A stretch of DNA of 64,000 nucleotides from SKVR01 sp037441525 (GCA_037441525.1 JBBISA010000005.1:46809-110808), one strand, 5' to 3'; numbered from the stretch's first letter, positions 37,038-47,071 are shown. Numbers and translations are program-made. The notes: generated by a model from the letters alone, not told the origin.

Positions 37038-39485
37038 ATGGCACTACCTGACTGGAAAAAATACCTGCCCTATGCCGGAGCTTTAGCCTTATTTCTATTA
37101 ATCAGCGTGGCTTATGTATACCCTGTGCTGGAGGGCAAAAGGATGCTTCAATCCGACATTGTGAAGTTTGAAGGCATGGCCAGGGAGATAAAGGATTTCA
37201 GGGCTCAGACCGGCGAAGAAGCGTTGTGGACGAATTCGATGTTTGGGGGCATGCCCGCTTTTCAGATTTCAGTAATTTATAAAAACAACATTGCCAGGTT
37301 TTTTCATAAAATTCTGACATTGGGCTTGCCCAGACCTGCCGACATGATTTTTCTGTACTTTGCCGGATTTTTTATTTTTCTGCTTGTGATGAAGGTGAAT
37401 GTATGGATAGCTTTTGCAGGTGCCGTAGGATTTGCCCTTTCATCGTACCATTTTATAATTATTGATGCCGGACATAACTCAAAAGCCCTTGCAATAGCCT
37501 ACATGGCGCCGGTACTTGCATCCCTGATACATACTTTCAGAGGCAACTACCTTTCAGGAGGGATTCTGTTTACCATTTTCCTTTCGCTACAATTGTTTGC
37601 CAACCACCTACAAATAACCTATTACCTTTTATTTATCGTTTTATTCTTCGGACTTTTCGAAGTTGTTCAGCAGGTGCAGGAACGAAAAACCATCGGATTC
37701 CTGAAGTCTGCAGGCGTGCTTGTTCTGGCTACTGTATTTGCTGTTGGGGTAAATATCGGGAATTTCTGGAGTACTATTGTATACAGTTCAGAAACCATGC
37801 GCGGTGGCACTGAAATTACCATAGGCGAAGAAACCACAACAAACAGCGGACTAAGTAAAGAATACATCACCAACTGGAGTTATGGCGTTTCAGAAACTTT
37901 CAGTTTGCTTATTCCCAAGGTTAAAGGGGGCGCCACCATGCAACTCTCCGAAAACACAAAGGCCATGGAAGCGGTAGACCCTTCGCTGCGGCGCAATGTA
38001 GGGCAGGCCAATCAATACTGGGGCGACCAACCCTTTACATCCGGTCCTGTATATGTGGGCGTTATCGTATTGTTCCTTTTTATAATGTCGCTTTTTTTCC
38101 TTAAGGGCCCGGTAAAATGGGGGTTGCTTGCAGCTGCACTTCTTGCCGTTATGCTTTCGTGGGGAAAGAACTTTATGCCATTGACCGATTTCTTCATCGG
38201 GTACGTGCCTGGCTACAATAAATTCAGAGCCGTATCCATGACACTGGTAATTGCTGAACTGGTTATTCCTGCCCTGGCATTTATGGGTTTGCATCAATTG
38301 TACAACGGATCGGTAAAAATCAACCTGAAACACCCTGCTTTTCTCACCGCTGTAAGTTTAACCGCCGGGTTGTCTTTAATATTCTATATTGCACCTCAGG
38401 TTTTTTTCAGTTTTTTCAGCCGCGAAGAAACCAAGATGTTTGCCGACTGGTCAATCCAAGACCCCGGAAACGCTGGCATCATAAAACAAATCGAAGAGGG
38501 GATACTTGACGCGCGGCTCGCCATTTTCAGGGGCGATGCACTTCGAAGCCTGTTCTTTGCTCTGATAGCTGCATTGATAGTTTGGTTGTTTGCAGCCGAA
38601 AAAATCAAGAAACCACTTTTTATTGTATTGATTACCGGATTTATGCTTCTTGATATGATACCGGTGAGTGTCCGTTATTTCGACCATGGTAAGTTTGTTC
38701 CGGCCCGGCAGGTTGAAACCCCATTCCAACCCAACCAGGCAAACCGGCAAATAATGCAGGATACAGAAACGCATTACCGGGTTTACAATGTTACAGTAAG
38801 CAGCTTTAATGATAGTTCAACCAGCTGGTTCCACCGGTCAATTGGTGGTTACCACGGGGCCAAGTTGCAGCGTTATCAGGAACTCATCGACTTCCACATA
38901 ACCAAAGGCAACAGGGAAGTACTTAACATGCTAAATACCAGATGGTTTATTGTTCCGGGACCCGACCGGCAACCTGCAGCAAGTTTCAATAATGAAGCAC
39001 TTGGAAATGCATGGTTTGTTGATAATATTGTTTGGGTAGATAATGCTGAGGAAGAATTAACGCAACTCAACGAAATAACTCCGGCCCATACAGCGCTTAT
39101 TGACAAAAGATTTGAAGAAAATCTGCAGGGGTTTGCCATTCAAAATGATTCACTGGCTACCATTACACTAACCAAATACCAGCCCAACAAGCTTGTTTAC
39201 AGGTCGGAAACATCAAAACCACAACTGGCTGTGTTTTCTGAAATTTATTACCCGCAGGGCTGGGAAGTAACCATCAATGGAAAACCGGTCAGTCATTTCA
39301 GGGTAAATTATGTATTACGGGGTATGGTTGTGCCTGAAGGCAGCAACGAAATCGTATTTGAATTCAGACCGGCTTCCTATTATACCGGAGAAAAAATAGC
39401 ACTGATATTCAGCATTTTATTGTTACTGGTCATTGCCGGTTATGCCTATCAGCTCTGGAAAAAATCGCATAAAATTGTAACCTGA
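37038..39485 (+). CDS. YfhO family polytopic membrane protein
   Basis: An 815-residue inner-membrane protein with about 12-14 hydrophobic helices, an N-terminal helix (YLPYAGALALFLLISVAYVYP), conserved loops GMAREIKDFRAQTGEEALWTNSMFGGMPAF (in part TGEEALWTNSMFGGMP), YVPGYNKFRAVSM, and a soluble C-terminal part (YYPQGWEVTINGKPV, MVVPEGSNEIVFEF) before a last helix. This is the YfhO family, GT-C-like proteins tied to glycosylation of surface polymers such as lipoteichoic acid in Firmicutes; in Bacteroidota the target is unknown. A glycosyltransferase gene follows, which fits a cell-surface glycan role. Confidence 0.88.
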   Translation: MALPDWKKYLPYAGALALFLLISVAYVYPVLEGKRMLQSDIVKFEGMAREIKDFRAQTGEEALWTNSMFGGMPAFQISVIYKNNIARFFHKILTLGLPRPADMIFLYFAGFFIFLLVMKVNVWIAFAGAVGFALSSYHFIIIDAGHNSKALAIAYMAPVLASLIHTFRGNYLSGGILFTIFLSLQLFANHLQITYYLLFIVLFFGLFEVVQQVQERKTIGFLKSAGVLVLATVFAVGVNIGNFWSTIVYSSETMRGGTEITIGEETTTNSGLSKEYITNWSYGVSETFSLLIPKVKGGATMQLSENTKAMEAVDPSLRRNVGQANQYWGDQPFTSGPVYVGVIVLFLFIMSLFFLKGPVKWGLLAAALLAVMLSWGKNFMPLTDFFIGYVPGYNKFRAVSMTLVIAELVIPALAFMGLHQLYNGSVKINLKHPAFLTAVSLTAGLSLIFYIAPQVFFSFFSREETKMFADWSIQDPGNAGIIKQIEEGILDARLAIFRGDALRSLFFALIAALIVWLFAAEKIKKPLFIVLITGFMLLDMIPVSVRYFDHGKFVPARQVETPFQPNQANRQIMQDTETHYRVYNVTVSSFNDSSTSWFHRSIGGYHGAKLQRYQELIDFHITKGNREVLNMLNTRWFIVPGPDRQPAASFNNEALGNAWFVDNIVWVDNAEEELTQLNEITPAHTALIDKRFEENLQGFAIQNDSLATITLTKYQPNKLVYRSETSKPQLAVFSEIYYPQGWEVTINGKPVSHFRVNYVLRGMVVPEGSNEIVFEFRPASYYTGEKIALIFSILLLLVIAGYAYQLWKKSHKIVT

Positions 39486-39603
39486 TTACCGGGAAATAAC
39501 TTCTTCAACAAACATCCAATACATTCACCGGATAATTTATTCTTCCGGCAAAAGTTTTAATTCTTTTCAGCTGGTTAGAAGAATTTGATTTACCTGTATC
39601 ACT

Positions 39604-39611
39604 TACCTTTG
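39604..39611 (+). promoter_or_regulatory. Putative -7 box for the glycosyltransferase gene
   Basis: TACCTTTG matches TAnnTTTG, 18 nt before the ATG at 39630. A TTTG at 39584-39587 is 16 nt upstream, slightly closer than usual for a -33 element. Confidence 0.45.
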
Positions 39612-39629
39612 TTTTGCGAAATTCCCCCG

Positions 39630-40913
39630 ATGAAGAAAATATTGATACTCACCTATTACTGGCCGCCCAGCGGAGGTCCCGGAGTGCAGCGATGGCTTAA
39701 GTTCACCTCCTATTTGCCTGGGTTGGGATACGAGCCACTGATTGTTGCACCTGCTCCCGACAAAGCCAATTATCCGATTTTAGACCTTTCATTGGTTGCT
39801 GAAATCCACCCTGACGTAAGGGTTTTCCAAACCAATACCTTAGAACCCTATGCGCTATACAGGATGGCTACCCGCCGCAAACAAACACCTTATTCAGGCT
39901 TTGCCAGTGAAACTCAGCGTAAGGGTTTGTCGGGCGCCATTTCGAGATTTATCAGAGGGAACCTTTTCGTGCCCGATGCACGGGTGGGATGGAACCGATT
40001 TGCTGTTGCAACAGCCCGCAAGCTAATCCAAAAATATTCAATCGACACATTAATAACAACCAGTCCACCCCATTCAACCCAACTGGCCGGATTGCAATTA
40101 AAAAAGGAATTCCCCCATATTCAATGGATTGCTGATTTACGCGACCCATGGACCGACATTTTTTATTACCGCAAAATGCTCCATTTGCCATTTGTAAAAA
40201 TACAGGACAAAAAACTGGAAAGGAAGGTACTGGATTATGCTGATATTGTGGTTACTGTAAGCCATTTTGTTAAAGGGCTCTTTGCCGAAAAAACAGATAA
40301 CCCTGAAAAAATTCATGTAATCACCAATGGTTATGATGAAAAGGATTTTGCAGACATAAAGGTCAGTCATCAGGATAAATACTTCACGTTGGCATATATT
40401 GGCACCATCTCTGAAGAATACGACCTGGGTGGTTTTTTGACGGCAATGCGCAAACTCATCGACCAACAGGGCAATAATATACAAGTTGAGTTTACAGGTA
40501 CTATTTGCCTGTCCTGGTTGGTTGAGCTGGAAAAGAATCTTGAGAAGGTTTTCTTTAGCAAGGGCCATACCAGCCACGCCAAAGCCCTCGAAATAATGCA
40601 GCAAGCCGATCTCTTGTTGCTTATTATCCCTTCTATTGAGCAAAATCGGGGAATTGTAACAGGGAAAATATTCGAATATATGGCAGCCGGGAAGCCAATT
40701 CTGGCCATTGGCCCTGTGAATGGTGATGCGGCTCAAATCCTTCAAAAAACACAAACAGGCCAGATGTTCGATTACAATGATGTTGAAGGAATTCTGGACT
40801 TTATTTGTAAAATCAAACAAAATAAGGGTTTTTATCATCCCGACATAGATGTGGTGCGTCAATATTCAAGATTAAAACTCACCGAAAATCTATCAAAATT
40901 GTTTTTGCCATGA
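39630..40913 (+). CDS. Group 1 (GT4-type) glycosyltransferase
   Basis: A 427-residue GT-B glycosyltransferase. The N-terminal ILTYYWPPSGGPGVQRWLKF is typical of the GT4 sugar transferases with the GG loop, ADLRDPWTDIFYYRK is the conserved domain-linking motif, and the C-terminal donor site includes ITNGYDEKDF and a GIVTGKIFEYMAAGKPILAIG stretch (EX7E-like region, KIFEYMAAGKP). It probably adds a sugar to a surface glycan or lipid. The ATG at 39630 is preferred over an upstream TTG at 39585, which would begin inside the promoter. Its stop overlaps the ATG of the broken SulP gene (ATGA), so the two once formed a coupled pair. Confidence 0.9.
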   Translation: MKKILILTYYWPPSGGPGVQRWLKFTSYLPGLGYEPLIVAPAPDKANYPILDLSLVAEIHPDVRVFQTNTLEPYALYRMATRRKQTPYSGFASETQRKGLSGAISRFIRGNLFVPDARVGWNRFAVATARKLIQKYSIDTLITTSPPHSTQLAGLQLKKEFPHIQWIADLRDPWTDIFYYRKMLHLPFVKIQDKKLERKVLDYADIVVTVSHFVKGLFAEKTDNPEKIHVITNGYDEKDFADIKVSHQDKYFTLAYIGTISEEYDLGGFLTAMRKLIDQQGNNIQVEFTGTICLSWLVELEKNLEKVFFSKGHTSHAKALEIMQQADLLLLIIPSIEQNRGIVTGKIFEYMAAGKPILAIGPVNGDAAQILQKTQTGQMFDYNDVEGILDFICKIKQNKGFYHPDIDVVRQYSRLKLTENLSKLFLP

Positions 40914-42580
40914 TCGATTTCAGACCACAAATTATTGACACACTAAAAACCTAAAACCGGCATAAGTTTTAGGCTGACCTTACGGCGGGCATCATAGTAG
41001 GTATTGTTGCCTTGCCACTATCCATAGCCTTCGGAATTGCTTCGGGGGTGAGCCCGGAAAAAGGCCTGATAACAGCGGTTTTTGGTGGATTTTTCGTATC
41101 TCTGTTGGGTTGAAGCAGGGTGCAGATTGCCGGCCCCACAGGCGCCTTTATTGTTGTGTTGTATGGCATTGTTCAGCAATTTGGGTTGGATGGCTTGTTG
41201 ATTGCCACCATTTTGGCCGGCATTATGATGTTGATACTCGGGTTGCTGAAAATAGGCAACCTTATCCAGTTTATGCCTTATCCTATAATAGTAGGATTTA
41301 CCAGTGGCATTGCAGTTATTATACTTTTCAGCCAGGTTAAGGATTTTTTCGGCCTTGATGGTGATGCAGTACCTGCCTATTTCATTGACAAAATAGCTTT
41401 CTATGGCGAGCATTTTCATACCGTTAATCCCTATGCAGTGCTCATCGCTTTGTTTACGGTAATCATTGCGGTGTATAGCAAAAAGGTAACTACCCGTGTA
41501 CCAGGTTCTCTGTTTGCGCTTATCGGCAGCGTAATACTTGTATCGGCCTTCAATCTTCCCAGTCGAAACCATTGGCAGCAAATTCGAAGATATAAGCGCT
41601 ACCATGCCCCGCCCTTACATTCCAACTGTCGATTTTAACAGCATTAGAATTCTACTTTTGCCGGCATTCTCAATTGCCATGCTGGGTTCTATAGAATCGC
41701 TGCTTTCGGCAATGGTTGCCGATGGACCTACCAGCCAGCGACACCGGCCCAATACTGAGATTATTGCCAACGGTATAGCAAACTTTATTACCCCTGTTAT
41801 GGGCGGAATACCAGCCTGTGGTGCTGTGGCCCGTACCATGACCAATGTACGAAACGGAGGTACAACCCTTGTCACAGGTATTGTTCATCCCGTTTTTGTG
41901 CTTCTGGTGATGCTTTTCCTGGGTAAATGGGCTGTATTTATACCTATGCCTGCTTTAGCCGGAATCCTGTTTGTGGTGGCTTTAATATGAGCGAATGGAG
42001 AACTTTCAAAGGGATGTTCCGCAATACCAAGAGCGATATTTCAGTATTGCTTACTACCTTTTTTCTTACCATTTTGGTGGATATAAGTATTGCCATTCAA
42101 TTTGGGCTTGTGCTGGCTGCTTTCCTTTTCGTTAAAAGGGTTTCAGAAACTTCGGGAATAAATGTACTGAACACCCCTGAAGACATTTCAGCTCATACCG
42201 GCGATGAAGCCCGTGATGAAGAACTTTCGGTACCTGCTGGGGTTGAGGTATTTCAAATACGCAGGCCATTCTTCTTTGGCATTGCCAATAAGATTGATGA
42301 AGCTGAAAAACAACTGGGTCAAAAATCAAAGGTTCGTATCATCCGCATGCGGCTTGTACCGTTTATAGATTCTACCGGGTTGAAGAACCTTGAATCCTTC
42401 ATTCACAAAACTCAGAAAAGCGGCATACATGTTATCATTAGTGGTGTGCAGAATAAAAAAATCCAGTACTCCCTCGAAAAAGCGGGCATTATCGATAAGA
42501 TAGGAAAAGACAATGTTTGTCCTGAAATTCAATCAGCATTTGATAGGGCCCGGCGGTATATTGCAGAGCATCCCTTTTAA
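40910..42580 (+). pseudogene. SulP-family anion transporter, inactivated by nonsense and frameshift mutations
   Basis: Translating the ATG at 40910 gives MIDFRPQIIDTLKT, then an in-frame TAA (40952-40954), TAG (40970-40972) and, after a perfect SulP stretch (ADLTAGIIVGIVALPLSIAF), TGA (41111-41113) where the family has the glycine of GGSRVQIAGPTGAF. The frame then runs to about 41555, where one extra base shifts it; VETIGSKFEDI continues in the next frame to GILFVVA at about 41980, where one missing base restores a third frame from FNMSEWRTFK to a full STAS domain (FIDSTGLKNLESF) ending at 42580. All ancestral parts are still visible: membrane core, GGIPACGAVARTMTN signature and STAS. With three stops and two shifts it cannot make a transporter. 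The original substrate was sulfate or another anion such as bicarbonate. Confidence 0.92.
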
Positions 42581-42674
42581 TTCCTTATGCAGCCAATGGC
42601 TCATCAAAACACACCCCGGTTTTCCTTGTTTTATTGCCAGAAGTTGTCAATCGAAATACTTTCCAAACAAAGAT

Positions 42675-42886
42675 TTAACCCGGATTAGTCATCAGGAATG
42701 CAATGAAATAATGACTTAGCCGGGTTTAACCCCGCTTTAGAAAAACTTAATTTGTAAGCATTTCTGATTACAAATATTTAGTTTTTCTTTGGCGATTTGT
42801 CAAAATAGAAGTCACATAATCAATAACCTAAAACTTAAAATTTTAAATGACGGACATCATAAAAAACGGCTAAAGACAAATTTGGG
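42675..42886 (+). repeat. Dispersed two-hairpin repeat, copy B
   Basis: Second copy of the element at 11311-11524, same orientation. Hairpin 1 (42675-42729) has arms TTAACCCGGATTAGTCAT and ATGACTTAGCCGGGTTTAA, better paired than in copy A. Hairpin 2 (42733-42794) has arms CGCTTTAGAAAAACTTAA and TTTAGTTTTTCTTTGGCG. The tail CGGCTAAAGACAAATTTGGG ends 1 nt before the stop of the T9SS pseudogene at 42888. It sits in a convergent gap, as does copy A. Confidence 0.75.
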
Positions 42887-42887
42887 T

Positions 42888-44728
42888 TTAAGGGTTTCGT
42901 ATTATTGCTTGCCCAATAATAACATTGGCACTAAAAATAGATACATAATAAATTCTGGCAGAATGGTCATTAAGATCAAAGTAATACTTACCCGGCGATA
43001 AATATCTGAACCATTGCCTTTGTCCCTGAAAATTATAAAATTCAAGAGTAACAGCCTCAGGAACCTCAATCCAGACACCATCTCTCGAAGGATTTGGATA
43101 AATACGAAAATTCAGATTCGTATGCCGGGGTCCGGTTCCAACACCCATGACCTGATATTGTTTTGAAAGAGCAATACATCCTTTCTGGGTAACCTGAACC
43201 GCGTACCATCCATCACAATCAGGCACAAACAATTGATTTACGGCTCCCATAATTGGCATAAAATTTTGATCACAATCGAGCCACTGATCGGTTGCATCTG
43301 AGGCCATGGCCCACAAATAATTGCCATCTTGCTCAACGCTGACATCCACAGTGGTTACCCCAAAAACCACAACTGAATCGCATCCCCATTGATTTATGAA
43401 TTTCTCTGCGTATTCTCCTTCCCGTGTGAGCACCAGATTGCCAAAAATAAATTCATCTCCTTCGCAAATGTAGTCTCACTGTTACCTTCATATCTACCAT
43501 ATAAATCAATCTGGATAAAATTTGATATACTTTTACATCCATGTAAATTCCCTACCTCAACCCGGTATCTTCCTCCTGTATTTATATTTATGGATTCTGT
43601 ATTCTCCAGCGTATTCCATTCATAAACATGATACTTTTCCGTTACCGATAGAGAAAGGGTTTCGCCATCGCAAAGCCATGGATTGCCGCCATCAATAACA
43701 ATTTCAGGTTTGGCCGGTGATGGATCAACCTTAAGTAATGAAGAAAATCTCCCGACACATCCCCCTGGATTTGTTATTGTAAGTTCAACAAGGTATTCGC
43801 CTTCAGAAGGAAAAATATGGGCTAAGTGACCTGCCGCCGTAAAATAATCAATATTCCCATCAGAATCAACATCCCAGGCATACTCTGCACCAGGTTGTAC
43901 ATTGTAAGAATTATCACCGATGAGTGTTTCAAAACCTGCACAAATTGAAGTTGAAAAAAACCTGGGCTGAGGAATCAGGCAGTCTATAACTTCAAAAAAT
44001 TGATTCCCGGAGCTACTCCATATATTCTGCTCATTCTGAAAACGTAGTCCCAGATTGTGTTTCCCTTGAGACAACAAGGGGATGGTGATTTTCAGCATAG
44101 TATCAACAACTTCTTTGGGGATTATCTCTAACAGGGTAGCACCCCCAGGACCGGGATCAGTGTCGAAAAAATATTCTGCCCGGCTAAGTAAGGGAGCAGG
44201 TTCCTGATTTACCTGTTGGTTAATCCACATAGGCCTTCCTTGAGCAAAACCCTACGCTCCGCTGATATCTTTCATTCTTAAATAAAGATAATGAAACCCT
44301 GGGGTCAATCCTTGCGGAAGCGATAATAGAAGGGTTTGGTCAATCTGAACGCCAGGTAACAGGGTAATGGGAGTGCCATTCCCAGGCCCAGGATACTGAT
44401 CAATAAAAAACTCTCCTGAATCAAGCTTGATATGTCTAATCAATTAAAGATTATCTTTAAAAAAGGGCCTACCCTGTGCCTGACCCCAAACTCCATGCTC
44501 ATTGCAAAAACGTATAAAGAGATGATGGTGACCTTCAGACAGATTGCTGCAGATGATATTGGTTGTTAATAATACCTGTTCGCCAGAAACCTCGATGTTT
44601 AGAGGGAAGCCTTTCCCCGTTCCGGGATCAGTATCAAAGAAATATTCAGCTCTTGTAAGCATTTGTCCTCTCAATCCCATTCCCCAGGTGAGCAGAATAA
44701 GAAATGATATAAAGACATGTGTTTTCAT
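42888..44728 (-). pseudogene. T9SS-sorted surface protein with tandem modules and a PKD domain, inactivated
   Basis: One gene in four pieces. A signal peptide (HVFISFLILLTWGMG) leads three tandem modules of about 95 residues, each opening with a variant of AEYFFDTDPGPG and the first two ending in a W(G)xAQGRP-like segment; then a PKD-like domain (WDVDSDGNIDYFTAAGHLAH) and a C-terminal type A T9SS sorting domain (FRIYPNPSRDGVWIEV). In frame are a TAA (44444-44446) after module 1 and a TAG (44252-44254) exactly where the sibling module has the tryptophan of VWGQAQGRP. Near 43467 a missing T shifts the frame: TFCEGDEFIFGNLV is split. Intact, the protein would have been exported through the outer membrane and anchored on the surface. 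Start at 44728. Confidence 0.88.
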
Positions 44729-45079
44729 CCTTAAATAATTTTTAAATTAAGGTCGGATGGAACTCGCATGATGAATTTTCATCCGAGTTTGCGTTTAGCG
44801 AATCATGCTCGTTTCATCATAATAAAATTTGAATGTGAAGGAATGATAGCCTGTCCCGCCAATGCGGGAGAACTCGGATGTGGATAATTTTATTACTTCT
44901 GCGTTTGTGTTTGGTAAAACATGCTCGTTTCATATTGTGTAATTTTTATTAACATAGACTCGAAAAACTATGCAAATTTTGCTGATTTAACAGCTCAAAG
45001 GAACCAAATCCCGATTTTTCTGAGAAACAAACCTGGCCTTTTCACATAAAGCCAGATTCTTTTTTTATGTATCGCTGGG
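44729..45079. other. Intergenic region with an imperfect duplication and a small hairpin
   Basis: Holds two diverged copies of a segment containing GCGTTT...ATGCTCGTTTCAT (about 44792-44819 and 44903-44935), each near an ACTCGGATG or CATCCGAGT motif, plus a perfect hairpin TCCCGC-CAAT-GCGGGA at 44854-44869. No gene and no clear promoter. It lies upstream of the T9SS pseudogene and downstream of the beta-helix pseudogene. Confidence 0.45.
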
Positions 45080-46128
45080 TTATTTTTGGCCAATAGCCCG
45101 AACCTTTACTCGTAGTTCACCACCTGAATGTACCATATTGTTCAGAATAGTCATCTCTATTATCTGTGGGATTGCAGGCATAGAGCTGATTTGCCATGGC
45201 ACCGGACCACCACTGGGAAAAGGATACATCCCTCCATAAATTCCAATGTCAGTATTATCGGTACCTGCACCTTTTCCGGGAGAATTCGTTTTGAGATGAT
45301 AATCAAAGGCGAGGTTAAAAGTTGTTGTACTTACCGATTCAAATAAGGGATCAACATTAGTAAGGTTGTTTTCCGCCAAGTTGGTGCCTTAATTAAAAGT
45401 ATCGCCGGCACAATAGAAATATTATTTTGGAAAGTGCGGTAACAGCAATTAGCGGTAGTGCCTCGATAAAAAATATTATTGGTTATAGTCGCGTAGGTAA
45501 GTCCTCCTGTAAAAGTAAATCCTTGTGTGAAAATATTATTGGTAATAAATATTGTGGCACTTTTAAAGTATTTAATGCTTCCTGTGATGATATTATTGGG
45601 AATTAGAAATTCAGAGGCATTACTCGTACTTACGTCACATGAAATCGTTCCCACGATATTGTTGACAATTTTCCAGTTCCAACAACTACGGTTACTTAGT
45701 GTAATCATGTTGATTTGATTGCGTGAAATTTCAATGTTGTTTATAAGATTATTTAACAGAGAAATTGAACTGGTAACTACAAATCCCATTATTTTAGAAC
45801 CACTTGGGTTGGTAGTAATTCCTCCATTAGTTGCTGTTGCCAGATTCAGTGTATGTAGCTGAGATTTCAGATTATATTGGTTATTTGGGTTATAACCTGC
45901 CCCTACCAGGGTTAACTGTTTGTTTAAGTTTAGGGTTCCATAAGTGGTCAGTGAACCACTCACATAAATAGTATCACCCGTATTTGCCCGATTAATTGCA
46001 TCTTGCAGGCTGGTAAATTGTCCGGGCGAGTTAGAATCATTGCTTACTGTTAAAATTTCCGCTTTACCCTGGTTGACTAACAGCAGAAATAAAATGGCGA
46101 CTTGAAGATTGGTTGTAAATGTTTTCAT
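45080..46128 (-). pseudogene. Secreted right-handed beta-helix protein, inactivated
   Basis: The N-terminus is a signal peptide (NLQVAILFLLLVNQGKAE) followed by the classic beta-helix opening FTSLQDAINRANTGDTIYV and repeated NNI-type coils (NNLINNIEISRNQ, ITNNIFTQGFTF, TITNNIFYRGTT). The frame from 46128 runs on into an unrelated tail. The natural continuation (YCAGDTFN, then GTNLAENNLTNVDPLFE and GIYGGMYPF) is in another frame, so a base was gained or lost near 45400-45420, and that frame also holds an in-frame TAA at 45389-45391. Both lesions fall within 40 bases. Intact it would be about 345 residues, a surface or secreted polysaccharide-binding or -cleaving type protein; no catalytic residues can be assigned. 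Confidence 0.82.
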
Positions 46129-46521
46129 TTTTTCAGGCTTTTTTTGTAAATACTGCTTTCTAAAGATTTAACTACAAAATGTAGTCTTATGGCGTTGGTG
46201 ATGATGCAGAAAGAGTTACCCGGTTAAGTCTTTATTTCTGAATACTTGTTGCAGATCAACCAATCAGTATTGGAGCAAATAACAGGGAGAGGCACCTTCT
46301 CAAAAAAAGACTTAGTTGATAAAATTATCCACTAATAAAATTGTAATAACTACCAATTTGGGTAGTATTACGACTAAAAGAAAAATATGGAATAAATAGA
46401 TGGCTTAAAGCTTAATCAGCTCCGAATAAGATTTATGAATAAGCATGACCTTTACTTTGCGGTTTCTTTGCATTGAAATGTGGGGATACCACCAATAAAT
46501 GGTGGTTAATTCACATATCTT
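46129..46521. other. Gene-free region between two pseudogenes
   Basis: The only structure I see is a perfect 6-bp hairpin CCACCA-ATAAA-TGGTGG at 46489-46505, close to the 3' end of the regulator pseudogene and perhaps its terminator. There is no T-run on either side. No promoter or ORF is supported. Confidence 0.35.
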
Positions 46522-46964
46522 TTATGAAGGATTGTGAGATATTTTGTAAACAGCCTGGGCGCGCGTTTTTACATCAAGCTTGATATATAAATTTTTAAGA
46601 TGGATTTAACTGTATTTTCAGAGATAAATAGTTTTTCGGCAATTTCATGATTTCCAAAGCCGCTTAGGAGTAATTCAAGCACCTGACACTCGCGTTTCGT
46701 CAAATCAAATTCTTTAGAAAGCGACTGTATCATTAATTGATCATTACTCTTTCCCAGATGGGCCAAATGCTTATACCTGATGAGCCATAGCAGATAATTA
46801 TGCAATTCCAACTGCATTAATCGCAAACGATGATTACGGTTGCGAATCATAACAATGCCTGTAATTGTGCTGGTGATAGCCCAGCCCATTAATAGACCTG
46901 TGAGAATCGCAATACTGATAATCTCAGAACTTGCCATAATTGAAGATTTTTTGAGAATCGTCAA
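46522..46964 (-). pseudogene. Membrane-anchored LuxR-type regulator with a frameshift in the HTH recognition helix
   Basis: The reading frame gives one N-terminal membrane helix (IISIAILTGLLMGWAITSTI), a coiled linker, then a LuxR/GerE helix-turn-helix (LTKRECQVLELLLSGFGNHEIAEKLF and SENTVKS). It then stops early after SILKIYISSLM at 46569. In the next frame the expected family ending is present, NLYIKLDVKTRAQAVYKIS, with a stop at 46522. One A has been lost in the A-run of TTAAAAATTT (about 46600). The truncated form lacks the end of the recognition helix and the fourth helix and should not bind DNA. Intact it would be about 147 residues. Its position beside surface-protein pseudogenes suggests it once controlled them. 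Confidence 0.85.
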
Positions 46965-47071
46965 AAAAACGCATTTTACTGATAATTTACGTTTAAATTA
47001 CAGGCATTGATATCTTTTTTTTCACTGTTCATTCTGGCTTTCCACCAGCCAATGGACAAGGCCTCCGAATC

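Noticed and set aside
40910..42580. SulP region read as three separate genes
   Set aside because: The pieces are consecutive parts of one transporter (membrane core halves and STAS domain) split by stops and shifts.
40910..44728. Stop-codon reassignment as the cause of in-frame stops
   Set aside because: All three stop codons occur inside the broken genes and are also used as normal stops elsewhere in the window; the lesions include frameshifts.
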